Of a stretch of 64,000 nucleotides of DNA, positions 16,566 through 26,527 are shown piece after piece. Numbering within the stretch: the stretch's first letter is position 1; the number at the start of each line of letters is the position of its first letter. The stretch spans positions 1-64,000 of the forward strand of contig NZ_WWEM01000031.1 in assembly GCF_019308285.1 (NCBI RefSeq), given 5' to 3'. The notes beneath the pieces were generated by a model. The model saw only the letters and a list, made by a program, of their open reading frames with translations, was not told the DNA's origin and made no database searches. The stretch comes from Flavobacterium quisquiliarum. Its GTDB lineage: Bacteria; Bacteroidota; Bacteroidia; Flavobacteriales; Flavobacteriaceae. Made by a program: the position numbers and the translations under genes.

Positions 16566-18545
16566 ATGTTAGAAGAAAAGAATGATAACCTGCATGATGC
16601 AGACGGAAAATCAGGAATCGAAAGCAATGATGCTACAGCAAATGATGCAATTGAAATATCTGATCCTGAAACTTTAGTTGAGAATTCAACTTCAGAAACT
16701 CAAAATAACGATGATACTACTGAAAATGCGAATCAAGAAGCATTGGATGTGATCACCAATTCAAATGCTGCTGAGAGTGAAGACGAGACTTTAAAAGAAC
16801 GTCATGATATTCCAATGCAGGATTATAACACATTTTCTTTAGATGCACTTGTAGATGAATTAAAGAAATTGGTTAATACAGACAAAGTAATGTCTGTAAA
16901 AGATCATATTGAAGAAATTAAAAAAGCTTTCTTACTACAGTATCATCATCTTTTGGAGGAAAAGAAAGAAGAGTTTCTGGCTTCTAACACAGATCCAAAT
17001 GAAGAATTTGAATATCATTTACCTTTAAAATCAAAATTTGACGAATATTATAATGTTTTTAGAGATAAAAGGAATATTCATTTCAAGCATTTACAAACTA
17101 ATCTAAAAACAAATTTAGAAACTCGTCTGGCAATAGTTGAGGAATTAAAAGAACTAATCAATCCGCAGGAAAACATAAAAGACACTCTTAAACATTTTAA
17201 TGAGTTAAGAGAAAGATGGAAAAATGCTGGTGCAATTCCAAAAGACAAATACAATCACGTTTGGAACAATTACCATTTTCATGTGGAGAATTTCTATGAT
17301 TATCTTCATTTAGACCGTGAAGCGAGAGATTTAGATTTTAAACACAACTTAGAATTAAAACAAAAAATTATCGCTCGTGTCGAAGAATTAGTAAACGATA
17401 CAGATGTAAACAAATCTTTCCGTGAGTTACAGGATTTACACCGAATTTGGAAAGAAGATATCGGACCAGTTTCTAAAGAACACCGTGACGAAATTTGGAA
17501 TCAATTTAGCGAGCTAACTAAAAAGATACACGACAGGAGAGAAGTTTTGTTTGAAAACCAAAGAGCTAACGAACAGCAAAATCTTGAGATTAAGAAAGAA
17601 ATCATTTCTAAAATTGAGGTTTTAGGCACCGAAAAAGTAAATTCTCACTCGCAATGGCTTGTACAAATTCAAAAAGTAGAAGAATTAAGAAATGAGTTTT
17701 TTGCAGCTGGAAAAGTTCCTTCTGAGGTAAACGAAGAAACTTGGGCTGCTTTTAAAACGGCTGTTAGAAACTTTAATGCTTTTAAAAATTCTTTCTATAA
17801 AGATATTAAGAAAGATCAAACTGATAATTTAAATAAAAAACTTGCTCTTGTAGCTAAAGCAAAAGAATTACAAGAAAGCACCGATTTTCAAGCCACAACT
17901 CCTGTAATGAAACAAATCCAGGAAGAATGGAAACAAATTGGTCACGTTCCTAAAAAATATTCAGACAAAATCTGGAAAGAATTTAAAGATGCCTGCAATC
18001 ATTATTTCGACAAATTAAAAGAACACAAATCTGAAGAAAACAGTGAAGAAGTAGCCGCTTTTGACAACAAAAAAGCTTACTTGGAAACCTTGAGAGCTTT
18101 TCAGTTAACCGGAGACCACAAAACAGATTTAGACGCTATAAAAGCACACATTGAAACTTGGAAAGGCTTTGGAAAAGTACCTTTTTCAAGACGTCATATC
18201 GAAGGAAAATTCAATAAAATCCTAGATGCTCTTTTTGAAAAATTAAGTTTAAGCAAAAAAGAATCTGAAATGATGCGTTTTGCTAATCGTATTGATTCTC
18301 TTTCTGACAGCAATGATACTCGTAAATTAGATAATGAAAAAATCTTTATTATGCGTAAAATTGAAGAAGTTCAAAATGAAATTTTCCAGTTAGAAAACAA
18401 TATTCAGTTTTTTGCCAATACTAAAAATTCTAAAAAAGAAAACTCAATTGTTACTGAAGTACGCAAAAACATTGCTATTCATAAGGAAAGCCTTGAAGTT
18501 TGGAAAGATAAACTGAAACAACTAAGAAACTTAGGTCAGGAATAA
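16566..18545 (+). CDS. DUF349 repeat protein
   Basis: A largely helical protein of 659 residues. An acidic, Asn/Glu-rich N-terminal tail of about 85 residues is followed by at least five copies of the DUF349 module, each with a pattern like LRERWKNAGAIPKDKYNHVWNNY (others: HRIWKEDIGPVSKEHRDEIWNQF, EWKQIGHVPKKYSDKIWKEF). Function is unknown; the family is widespread in Bacteroidota and often flanks cell-envelope or growth genes. The in-frame TTG at 16500 falls in the promoter, so ATG 16566 is chosen. A good terminator follows. Confidence 0.85.
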   Translation: MLEEKNDNLHDADGKSGIESNDATANDAIEISDPETLVENSTSETQNNDDTTENANQEALDVITNSNAAESEDETLKERHDIPMQDYNTFSLDALVDELKKLVNTDKVMSVKDHIEEIKKAFLLQYHHLLEEKKEEFLASNTDPNEEFEYHLPLKSKFDEYYNVFRDKRNIHFKHLQTNLKTNLETRLAIVEELKELINPQENIKDTLKHFNELRERWKNAGAIPKDKYNHVWNNYHFHVENFYDYLHLDREARDLDFKHNLELKQKIIARVEELVNDTDVNKSFRELQDLHRIWKEDIGPVSKEHRDEIWNQFSELTKKIHDRREVLFENQRANEQQNLEIKKEIISKIEVLGTEKVNSHSQWLVQIQKVEELRNEFFAAGKVPSEVNEETWAAFKTAVRNFNAFKNSFYKDIKKDQTDNLNKKLALVAKAKELQESTDFQATTPVMKQIQEEWKQIGHVPKKYSDKIWKEFKDACNHYFDKLKEHKSEENSEEVAAFDNKKAYLETLRAFQLTGDHKTDLDAIKAHIETWKGFGKVPFSRRHIEGKFNKILDALFEKLSLSKKESEMMRFANRIDSLSDSNDTRKLDNEKIFIMRKIEEVQNEIFQLENNIQFFANTKNSKKENSIVTEVRKNIAIHKESLEVWKDKLKQLRNLGQE

Positions 18546-18569
18546 GAACTGAGTTAAAGCAAATCATAG

Positions 18570-18605
18570 AAGGTGTAGTGAAATTTTTCATTGCACCTTT
18601 TTTTT
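18570..18605 (+). terminator. Terminator after DUF349 gene
   Basis: Fourteen-base-pair stem with two G-T pairs (arms 18570-18583 and 18586-18599), tight loop and a T run. Confidence 0.85.
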
Positions 18606-18929
18606 ATATCTTAAATGTTTCTTTTACTGCAAAGCACGCAAATATTTTTTTATGTTTCTGATTGTTAAAAAAAGTAAAGTTCACAAAGCTTTATCTATAT
18701 AAAGCTTTGTGAACTTTTTATTTACGAACACAACCTAATAAAAAAATCTTTGCTCCCGATAGCTATGGGGATTGCGGTAAAAACCTAATCCAACCAAAAA
18801 TCCAAAACTTAACATTCTAATTAAATTCTATAAAACAATTCTGTAAAATATTGATTATATTTGATTTACCACATTATCTTTTGATAATCAAACAAATAAC
18901 AACATTTTATTAATTTTAATACCACACAG
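18606..18929. repeat. Intergenic region with hairpin and GATAGCTATC repeat
   Basis: No gene is seen. A perfect 19-base-pair hairpin has arms 18676-18694 and 18699-18717, built on GTTCACAAAGCTTTAT. About 38 bases on comes CCCGATAGCTATGGGG (18755-18770), a decayed copy of the 16-base palindrome found intact at 44459, 47420 and 50997. The same hairpin-plus-palindrome order recurs at 50.92-51.01 kb. A possible -7 box TATATTTG (18856-18863) precedes the OsmC gene. Confidence 0.6.
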
Positions 18930-19349
18930 ATGAAATTTACAAGAAAAGCACACGCCAACTGGAAAGGAACTGGTATGGAAGGAACAGGAACTATCAGTAC
19001 TCAAAGTACCACTTTAGACAATGCTCAACTATCTTTTAAAACAAGATTTGCTGATGGTGTTGGCACAAACCCAGAAGAACTAATTGCGGCGGCACATTCT
19101 GGCTGTTTTACGATGCAATTAAGCTTTTTACTGAATGAAGGAGGATTTACCGCTGATGATTTAACCACAGAAGCAACAGTAACTTTTGAAGACGGTTCAA
19201 TCACTTTAATTCACTTAGATTTAAAAGGAAAAGTCCCTTCAATTTCTGCTGAGGAGTTTACAGCTACAGCTAACAAAGCAAAAGAAATCTGTCCAATTTC
19301 TAAACTGTTAAATACTACGATTACATTATCAGCTGAATTAGTTAACTAA
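18930..19349 (+). CDS. OsmC-family peroxiredoxin
   Basis: Thiol peroxidase that reduces organic hydroperoxides. At 139 residues it matches OsmC in length and carries both redox cysteines: C59 in AAHSGCFTM and C121 in KEICPISK, with the helix E49-E50 before the first. It is monocistronic and ends at a bidirectional terminator facing the TPR gene. The precise OsmC versus Ohr assignment is by overall similarity (WKGTGMEGTGTIST start favours OsmC). Confidence 0.92.
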   Translation: MKFTRKAHANWKGTGMEGTGTISTQSTTLDNAQLSFKTRFADGVGTNPEELIAAAHSGCFTMQLSFLLNEGGFTADDLTTEATVTFEDGSITLIHLDLKGKVPSISAEEFTATANKAKEICPISKLLNTTITLSAELVN

Positions 19350-19362
19350 AAAAAATAAACAT

Positions 19363-19397
19363 AAAAAAAAGCCATTCGATTTCGAATGGCTTTTTTT
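19363..19397. terminator. Bidirectional terminator
   Basis: A-tract, stem GCCATTCG / CGAATGGC with loop ATTT, and T-tract, symmetric between the convergent OsmC and TPR genes. Confidence 0.9.
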
Positions 19398-19418
19398 ATG
19401 TTTAAAACGAATGCCTTA

Positions 19419-20687
19419 TTACATTTTAGCTTTTAATGCTTTAGCTTCAGCAGTCATTTCAAGAGCACTGTAAACTCCTAATAATGTTTTAGAAACATCC
19501 TCATTCTTAGGATCTAATTCATTTGCTTTTTTAAGGTAAGGAATTACACCTTTGAAAACACTTTCTCTCTGAGCTTTTAAAACATCGTAACGTTTCATAT
19601 CTTTAGCAGAAGTACCTAATTTATTCATTTCATCAATGATTGGTTTTTCAGCTTCTAACTTTAACGCTGCAAGATTTAAATAAGCATTAGCATAATTAGG
19701 ATTGATTTCAATTGCTTTTAAGTAATATTTCTCAGCATCTGCATTATTATTTGCACCTGCACTAAGTACTCCTAAGTTAAATACTAAATCAGCATTATTT
19801 GGATCTTTCTCCAAAGCTTCATTAACTAACTTTTTGTAAGTATCAAAATCTTTAGTCTCTAAATATAAGTTAGCTTCTGTCAAGATTAAAGAAGTATCTT
19901 CTGGATTTGCTTTTCTAGCATCTGCAATTGCTTTTTTAGCATCTTCAGTACGTCCTTTTTGAACTAAGATTAACGCTAAGTTTTTGTAGATCTCACCTCT
20001 TTTTGAAGGAATAGCTTCTGTTTTAGGTTTTTCGTGTGTACCTAATTTTACAGCCATATCTCTTTCTTTAGCATTGGCAAAGTTATCCTCATTATTATTA
20101 GCTTTATTTTCAGCTAAATATAAAGTACCTTTTCCAGAATAGTTCACTTTTTTCAACTCTTCATACATTGGCAATGCTAAATCGAAATCTTGTGCATTTA
20201 CAGCGGTTGAAGCAGCATAATACAAGTTAATTGTATCTTTTTTATCTAAAGCATAAGCCTCATACAATTTTTTCGCTCCTTCAGCATGTTTATTCGCTTG
20301 AGTATCGGCAATAGCAGAGTTAATCAACTGACCTTTAATATTAGTAATTGAAGTCGCTGCTTGAGTAGAAAATTTTTGTTTTCCTGAAGTTTTTTCAACT
20401 TCAATTAATTTTTTATAACTCTCAGCTGCAGCAGACAAATTTTTGCTTTCCTCAACTTTTTTGTTTGCTAACTCTAAATAAGCATTTCCTTGAACGAAAT
20501 AAAATTGAGCCTGCTCAGTATCTTTAGCATTTGCTACTAAATTTTCAGCATCTTTTAAGATTGTAATTGCACCTTGTGCGTCACCACCTTTTAATGCTTT
20601 TTCAGCGTTTTTAATTTGATCTTTTTGAGCAAACGTAGCTACAGAGATCAGTAATGCTGATGCTAGTATTACATATTTACTTTTCAT
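19419..20687 (-). CDS. Exported tetratricopeptide repeat protein
   Basis: A 422-residue protein with a signal peptide (cleavage near ATFAQK) and several TPR units; the clearest is LVFNLGVLSAGANNNADAEKYYLKAIEINPNYANAYLNLAALK near residues 310-350. It is Ala, Lys and Glu rich. It starts 38 bases after gyrA on the same strand and is probably co-transcribed with it. It is likely periplasmic; no specific function is recognisable. Confidence 0.85.
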   Translation of the reverse strand: MKSKYVILASALLISVATFAQKDQIKNAEKALKGGDAQGAITILKDAENLVANAKDTEQAQFYFVQGNAYLELANKKVEESKNLSAAAESYKKLIEVEKTSGKQKFSTQAATSITNIKGQLINSAIADTQANKHAEGAKKLYEAYALDKKDTINLYYAASTAVNAQDFDLALPMYEELKKVNYSGKGTLYLAENKANNNEDNFANAKERDMAVKLGTHEKPKTEAIPSKRGEIYKNLALILVQKGRTEDAKKAIADARKANPEDTSLILTEANLYLETKDFDTYKKLVNEALEKDPNNADLVFNLGVLSAGANNNADAEKYYLKAIEINPNYANAYLNLAALKLEAEKPIIDEMNKLGTSAKDMKRYDVLKAQRESVFKGVIPYLKKANELDPKNEDVSKTLLGVYSALEMTAEAKALKAKM

Positions 20688-20725
20688 AGTGATTTATTTG
20701 TATTTAAATTTTTTATTTAATTTGA

Positions 20726-23374
20726 TTATTCTTCTGACTCTTCTTCCTCAGAATCTGCGTCATCTTCATCATCAATTACTTCATCATCAGAATCGTCGTC
20801 ATCTTCAACAGTTCCATCATCTTCAAGAACTTCATCAAGATCAGGCTTAACTCTTTCGATTACAGACTCAATTACATTTCCATCCTCATCTACAACTACT
20901 TCTTCAGCATCATCCTTCATTACTTTAGTTACTGCAGCGATAGAATCTTTACCTTTAAGGTTAATCAACCTAACCCCTTGAGTAGCACGTCCCATAACAC
21001 GTAAATCTTCAATTGCCATTCTGATAGTCAATCCAGATTTATTGATAATCATCAAGTCATCTGCATCAGTAACCGCGTTGATAGAAATTAATTTACCTGT
21101 TTTCTCCGTAATATTAAGTGTTTTAACACCTTTACCTCCACGGTTTGTAATTCTATACACATCTTCTCCATCTTCGTCAACTAATTTGGTACGTTTTCCG
21201 TATCCGTTTTCAGTTACCACTAAGATCTGAGATTCTGTAATATCATTTTTATCAACAGTTACCATTCCGATTACTTCATCAGACTCATCTTTTAAAGTAA
21301 TTCCACGAACTCCAGAAGCAGTTCTTCCCATCGGACGCGTTTTAGTCTCCTCAAAACGAACCAATTTACCAGACTTCACAGCCATAATAATTTGGCTTTC
21401 TCCGTTCGTTAACTGTGCTCCGATTAATTCATCACCTTCTTTAATTGTAATCGCCGCAACTCCATTAGCTCTTGGTTTAGAATATTTCTCTAAAGAAGTT
21501 TTCTTCACCTGACCTTTTTTCGTTACCATTACAAGGTTATGTGTATTGATATAATCTTTATCTTTTAAGTCTTGTGTACAAATGAAAGCTTTTACTTTAT
21601 CATCGCTTTCAATATTTACCAAGTTCTGAATTGCTCTACCTTTTGCTGTTTTACTTCCTTCTGGAATTTCATAAACACGCATCCAGAAACATTTTCCTTT
21701 TTGCGTAAAGAACATCATATATTGGTGGTTTGTTGCTACGAACATGTGCTCTAAGAAATCTTGATCTCTTGTTCCCGCACTTTTCTGTCCAACTCCACCT
21801 CTATTCTGTGTTTTATACTCAGATAAATTCGTACGTTTGATATAACCAGCATGCGAAATTGTAATAACTACACTTTCATCAGCAATTAAATCTTCAATAC
21901 TTACATCACCTCCAGAATATTCGATTTGAGAACGACGATCATCCCCATATTTATCACGAATTTCAGTAAGTTCTTCTTTAATTAAGTCAGTTCTTAAATT
22001 AACATCTGCTAATAAAGCTTTCAAATGCTCAATTAATTTCATTAATTCATCAAACTCAGCTCTTAATTTATCCTGCTCCAGACCTGTTAACTGACGTAAA
22101 CGCATCTCAACAATTGCACGAGCCTGAATATCTGACAATTTAAATCTCTCGATTAATTTTTCTCTTGCCTCATCAGTATTTTTAGACCCTCTAATTAACG
22201 CAATTACTTCATCAATATTATCCGAAGCAATAATTAATCCTTCTAAAATATGCGCTCTTTCTTCTGCTTTACGTAATTCAAACTGTGTTCTTCTTACTAC
22301 TACATCGTGACGGTGCTCAATAAAATAATGAATCATATCTTTCAGATTCAATAATTGAGGACGTCCTTTTACTAATGCAATATTATTTACACTAAAAGAA
22401 GACTGTAATTGAGTATACTTATATAAGGTATTTAAAACTACATTTGGAGTAGCATCACGTTTTAAGATATAAACGATACGCATACCTGTCCTATCTGACT
22501 CATCACGGATATTCGCAATACCTTCAATTTTTTTCTCGTTAACTAAATCAGCCGTACGTTTAATCATTTCGGCTTTGTTAACTTGATAAGGAATTTCAGT
22601 AACAATAATACATTCTCTTCCATCTACTTCTTCAAAACCAACTTTCGCACGCATTACAATACGTCCTCGACCCGTTTTAAAAGCTTCACGAACACCTTCA
22701 TAACCATATATTACACCACCAGTTGGAAAATCTGGTGCTTTAATATGTGTCATTAATTCATCAACTTCAATATCGTTATTATCTAAGTACGCTAAAGTAC
22801 CATTGATAACTTCAGTTAAATTGTGTGGTGGCATATTAGTTGCCATACCAACTGCAATACCTGTTGCTCCATTTACTAATAAAGTAGGAACTTTTGTAGG
22901 CATTACTTTTGGTTCATATAAGGTATCGTCAAAGTTTAGCTGAAAATCAACAGTTTCTTTTTCGATATCTGCCATAATTTCCTCAGAAATTTTGCGCATT
23001 CTAGCCTCAGTATAACGCATTGCTGCTGGACTATCTCCATCGACAGATCCAAAGTTACCTTGACCATCAACTAATAAATATCGCATACTCCACTCTTGAG
23101 CCATACGAACCATTGCGTCGTAAACAGAGGTATCTCCGTGCGGGTGGTACTTACCCAGAACCTCTCCCACGATTCTTGCAGATTTTTTATGGGCAGATCT
23201 TGAAGTTACTCCCAAATCATACATTCCATAAAGAACTCTTCGATGCACTGGTTTCAAGCCATCTCTAACATCCGGAAGTGCTCTTGATACAATTACTGAC
23301 ATCGAATAATCGATGTAAGCTGATTTCATTTCATCTTCAATGTTAATAGGAATTAACTTTTCTCCTTCAGACAT
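20726..23374 (-). CDS. gyrA: DNA gyrase subunit A
   Basis: Breaks and rejoins DNA in the supercoiling gyrase complex. Catalytic Y121 lies in [10 protein letters not shown]. The quinolone region [15 protein letters not shown] (78-92) has Thr82 where E. coli has Ser83 and keeps Asp86 (E. coli Asp87). The C-terminal domain has the blade repeats and GyrA-box-like NRGGKG. The 882-residue protein ends in a very acidic tail of about 40 residues, mostly Asp and Glu. It is divergent from clpC across 257 bases. Confidence 0.97.
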   Translation of the reverse strand: MSEGEKLIPINIEDEMKSAYIDYSMSVIVSRALPDVRDGLKPVHRRVLYGMYDLGVTSRSAHKKSARIVGEVLGKYHPHGDTSVYDAMVRMAQEWSMRYLLVDGQGNFGSVDGDSPAAMRYTEARMRKISEEIMADIEKETVDFQLNFDDTLYEPKVMPTKVPTLLVNGATGIAVGMATNMPPHNLTEVINGTLAYLDNNDIEVDELMTHIKAPDFPTGGVIYGYEGVREAFKTGRGRIVMRAKVGFEEVDGRECIIVTEIPYQVNKAEMIKRTADLVNEKKIEGIANIRDESDRTGMRIVYILKRDATPNVVLNTLYKYTQLQSSFSVNNIALVKGRPQLLNLKDMIHYFIEHRHDVVVRRTQFELRKAEERAHILEGLIIASDNIDEVIALIRGSKNTDEAREKLIERFKLSDIQARAIVEMRLRQLTGLEQDKLRAEFDELMKLIEHLKALLADVNLRTDLIKEELTEIRDKYGDDRRSQIEYSGGDVSIEDLIADESVVITISHAGYIKRTNLSEYKTQNRGGVGQKSAGTRDQDFLEHMFVATNHQYMMFFTQKGKCFWMRVYEIPEGSKTAKGRAIQNLVNIESDDKVKAFICTQDLKDKDYINTHNLVMVTKKGQVKKTSLEKYSKPRANGVAAITIKEGDELIGAQLTNGESQIIMAVKSGKLVRFEETKTRPMGRTASGVRGITLKDESDEVIGMVTVDKNDITESQILVVTENGYGKRTKLVDEDGEDVYRITNRGGKGVKTLNITEKTGKLISINAVTDADDLMIINKSGLTIRMAIEDLRVMGRATQGVRLINLKGKDSIAAVTKVMKDDAEEVVVDEDGNVIESVIERVKPDLDEVLEDDGTVEDDDDSDDEVIDDEDDADSEEEESEE

Positions 23375-23631
23375 AAGTTGTTATATTAAATAATTATAAT
23401 AGTTTCAAAGCGTGCCAAGATACGTTTTTTTAAAATTTTTTCAGCTATTTCCTTACACTTATTTAAATGATTTATTAACAACTTTATTTTGGCTTTTAGT
23501 TAATAAATTAAGCGTTTTTTAACGCTTTTATTGTCTTTTTTTTCGTCTATTAGCTGACAAGACTTTTCGAAGGGTACGGTTTTTGTTTTTAAAACAGTAA
23601 TTCACTAAATTTACAATACCAATTATATATT

Positions 23632-26178
23632 ATGGATGATAATTTTTCACCAAGAGTAAAAGATGTTATTACGTATAGTAAGGAAGAGGCACTACGTTTG
23701 GGCCACGACTTTATTGGTACTGAACATCTAATGCTGGGCATTTTAAGAGATGGTAACGGAAAAGCTATTCATATACTTAATAACCTAGCAGTCGATTTAG
23801 ATCATTTACGCAGAAAGGTAGAAATACTGAGCCCTGCTAACCTGAGCGTTGAAGTAAATGCAGAAAAGAAGAATCTTCATCTTACCCGACAGGCCGAAAG
23901 AGCCCTGAAGACCACTTTTCTTGAAGCAAAAGTATTTCAAAGTTCATCAATAAGCACGGCACACCTGCTGTTATGTATCTTGCGCAACGAAAACGATCCA
24001 ACAACCAAGTTACTGAATAAACTAAAAATAGATTATGATGTAGCTAAAGAACAGTATTTAAATATGACTCCAAACGAAGAAGAATTCTTAGAAAACTTGC
24101 CAAGAAACGAATCGTACAATGACGATTCAGGACAAGATGACAGTCTAAAAGAAAGTAGTTTTAATAATCCCGCCAATAAGTCAAACAAAAAATCTAAGAC
24201 TCCAGTTTTAGATAATTTTGGGAGAGATTTAACAGAAATGGCCGAAGAAGGAAAACTAGATCCAGTTGTAGGACGCGAAAAAGAAATTGAACGTGTTTCA
24301 CAAATTCTAAGCCGTAGAAAAAAGAACAATCCACTTCTTATTGGAGAACCTGGGGTTGGTAAATCTGCTATCGCAGAAGGACTTGCCTTACGTATTATTC
24401 AAAAGAAAGTATCTCGTATTCTTTTCAACAAACGTGTTGTGACTCTTGATTTAGCAAGTTTAGTTGCTGGAACAAAATACAGAGGACAGTTTGAAGAAAG
24501 AATGAAAGCCGTAATGAACGAGCTGGAGAAAAACGATGATATTATTCTTTTTATTGATGAAATCCACACTATTGTAGGCGCTGGAGGAGCAACAGGTTCG
24601 CTTGATGCTTCAAACATGTTCAAACCTGCTTTAGCGAGAGGCGAAATCCAATGTATTGGTGCTACTACTCTTGATGAGTACAGACAATATATTGAAAAAG
24701 ACGGTGCATTAGAAAGACGTTTCCAAAAAGTTATTGTTGAACCAACATCTGTTGAAGAAACAATCGCTATTTTGAATAACGTAAAAGACAAATACGAAGA
24801 TCACCACAATGTGACTTATACTCCAGAAGCTATTGAGGCTTGTGTTAAGTTAACGAACAGATATATGTCTGAGCGTTTCTTACCAGACAAAGCTATTGAT
24901 GCAATGGACGAGGCCGGATCACGTGTTCATATCACCAACATTGATGTTCCGAAACAAATTTTGGATTTAGAGCGTCAATTGGAAGAAGTTCGCGAGCTTA
25001 AAAATATGGTTGTTAAAAAACAAAAATATGAAGAGGCTGCAAAACTTCGCGACGATGAAAAACGTATCGAAAAAGATTTAGCTATCGCACAAGAACAATG
25101 GGAAGAAGATTCTAAAAACAACCGAATTGAAGTTACAGAAGATAATGTAGCCGATGTTGTTTCGATGATGACTGGAATTCCGGTTAATAGAATTGCGCAA
25201 ACAGAAAGCAATAAATTAGCTCAATTACCTGAATTAATTCAGAACAAAGTAATTGGTCAAAACGAAGCAGTTCTTAAAATTGCACGTTCTATTCAACGTA
25301 ACAGAGCTGGACTTAAAGACCCTAATAAACCAATTGGTTCATTCATATTCCTAGGTCAGACTGGTGTTGGTAAAACACAACTAGCTAAAGTATTAGCAAA
25401 AGAATTATTTGATTCTGAAGATGCTTTAGTTCGTATTGACATGAGTGAATACATGGAGAAATTTGCGATTTCTCGTTTAGTTGGAGCGCCTCCGGGATAT
25501 GTCGGGTACGAAGAAGGTGGTCAATTAACTGAAAAAGTTCGCAGAAAACCATATTGTGTTGTACTTTTAGATGAGATCGAAAAAGCACACCCAGATGTAT
25601 TCAATATGATGCTTCAGGTTTTAGATGACGGATATCTGACTGATAGTTTAGGTCGTAAAATTGACTTTAAAAACACGATCATCATCATGACATCTAACGT
25701 TGGTGCTCGTCAGTTAAAAGATTTCGGACAAGGAGTTGGATTTGGTACTGCAGCAAGAACAGCTCAGGCCGATGAGAATTCAAAAAGCATTATCGAAAAT
25801 GCATTGAAAAAAACTTTTGCTCCTGAATTCTTAAACAGAATTGATGACGTAATTGTATTCAACGCACTAGAAAAAGCTGATATTGATTTAATTATCGAAA
25901 TCGAATTAAAAAAACTATATTCTCGTATTGCAGAGTTAGGATACAAACTAAGCTTGACAGAAAAAGCAAAAGCATTTATTGCTGAAAAAGGTTTTGATAA
26001 GCAGTTTGGAGCTCGACCGCTGAAAAGAGCAATCCAGAAATATGTTGAAGATTTGTTAGCGGAAGAAATCATCACTTCTAAAATACATTCAGGCGATGAA
26101 ATCTTGATGGACTTAAAAGATGATTCACAAGAATTATCAGTTGAAATTCACAAAGCCGAAGAGCCGACAAATCAGTAA
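23632..26178 (+). CDS. clpC: ATP-dependent Clp protease ATP-binding subunit ClpC
   Basis: Unfoldase of the Hsp100 family that feeds substrates to ClpP. An N-terminal double Clp domain (1-145) is followed by a linker. The first AAA module has Walker A GEPGVGKS (238-245) and IGATTLDEYRQYIEKDGALERRF (342-364). A UVR-type middle domain contains KQKYEEAAKLRDDEK (463-477). The second AAA module has Walker A GQTGVGKT (575-582) and VVLLDEIEKAHPDVF. At 848 residues it is typical of ClpC rather than ClpB, whose middle domain is longer. No mcsA, mcsB or ctsR neighbours occur, as expected outside Firmicutes. Confidence 0.94.
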   Translation: MDDNFSPRVKDVITYSKEEALRLGHDFIGTEHLMLGILRDGNGKAIHILNNLAVDLDHLRRKVEILSPANLSVEVNAEKKNLHLTRQAERALKTTFLEAKVFQSSSISTAHLLLCILRNENDPTTKLLNKLKIDYDVAKEQYLNMTPNEEEFLENLPRNESYNDDSGQDDSLKESSFNNPANKSNKKSKTPVLDNFGRDLTEMAEEGKLDPVVGREKEIERVSQILSRRKKNNPLLIGEPGVGKSAIAEGLALRIIQKKVSRILFNKRVVTLDLASLVAGTKYRGQFEERMKAVMNELEKNDDIILFIDEIHTIVGAGGATGSLDASNMFKPALARGEIQCIGATTLDEYRQYIEKDGALERRFQKVIVEPTSVEETIAILNNVKDKYEDHHNVTYTPEAIEACVKLTNRYMSERFLPDKAIDAMDEAGSRVHITNIDVPKQILDLERQLEEVRELKNMVVKKQKYEEAAKLRDDEKRIEKDLAIAQEQWEEDSKNNRIEVTEDNVADVVSMMTGIPVNRIAQTESNKLAQLPELIQNKVIGQNEAVLKIARSIQRNRAGLKDPNKPIGSFIFLGQTGVGKTQLAKVLAKELFDSEDALVRIDMSEYMEKFAISRLVGAPPGYVGYEEGGQLTEKVRRKPYCVVLLDEIEKAHPDVFNMMLQVLDDGYLTDSLGRKIDFKNTIIIMTSNVGARQLKDFGQGVGFGTAARTAQADENSKSIIENALKKTFAPEFLNRIDDVIVFNALEKADIDLIIEIELKKLYSRIAELGYKLSLTEKAKAFIAEKGFDKQFGARPLKRAIQKYVEDLLAEEIITSKIHSGDEILMDLKDDSQELSVEIHKAEEPTNQ

Positions 26179-26207
26179 ATTAGTTAAAATTTATAACAGA
26201 AATAACT

Positions 26208-26246
26208 TACCCGTTACGTTTTCATAACATAACGGGTATTTTTTTT
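26208..26246 (+). terminator. Terminator after clpC
   Basis: Stem TACCCGTTA / TAACGGGTA with a 13-base loop and eight T residues. Confidence 0.85.
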
Positions 26247-26338
26247 GCAAAAATCACTATCTTTAATAAAAGCAAATAGCTATTTTTGGATTTAAATTCT
26301 ATAACAAAACCTGTTGGGTAGTGAAATTAAAAAAAACA

Positions 26339-26487
26339 TTTAAACACATAGAAACATAGATTTTTTACTTTACTAAAGAAAGGAAAATCAAAAGAAACTA
26401 GTTTCTAACACATAGCAAACTATGTGAATTTATGCAAGTGAAACGCCTTTTATGCAGTTTCAAATACTATGCTTCTATGTGTTTAAA
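26339..26487. repeat. Foldback repeat, family shared with 47.1 kb
   Basis: Within the 349-base clpC-rimK gap, terminal inverted repeats built on AAACACATAGAA (arms 26339-26359 and 26467-26487, one internal mismatch) bound a 149-base non-coding element. An inner palindrome ACACATAGC/GCTATGTG-like pair and CAAGTGAAACGCC (26435-26447) are present. The same outer arm and the reverse complement GGCGTTTCACTTG occur at 47121-47172, so it is a dispersed, MITE-like element. Confidence 0.6.
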
Positions 26488-26527
26488 ACAATTACAACCA
26501 ACAGATCATAAAACTAAATAAAAACAT

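Noticed and set aside
24399..24791. Reverse-strand open frame inside clpC (130 codons)
   Set aside because: Antisense to conserved AAA+ coding sequence; no signal, motif or promoter.
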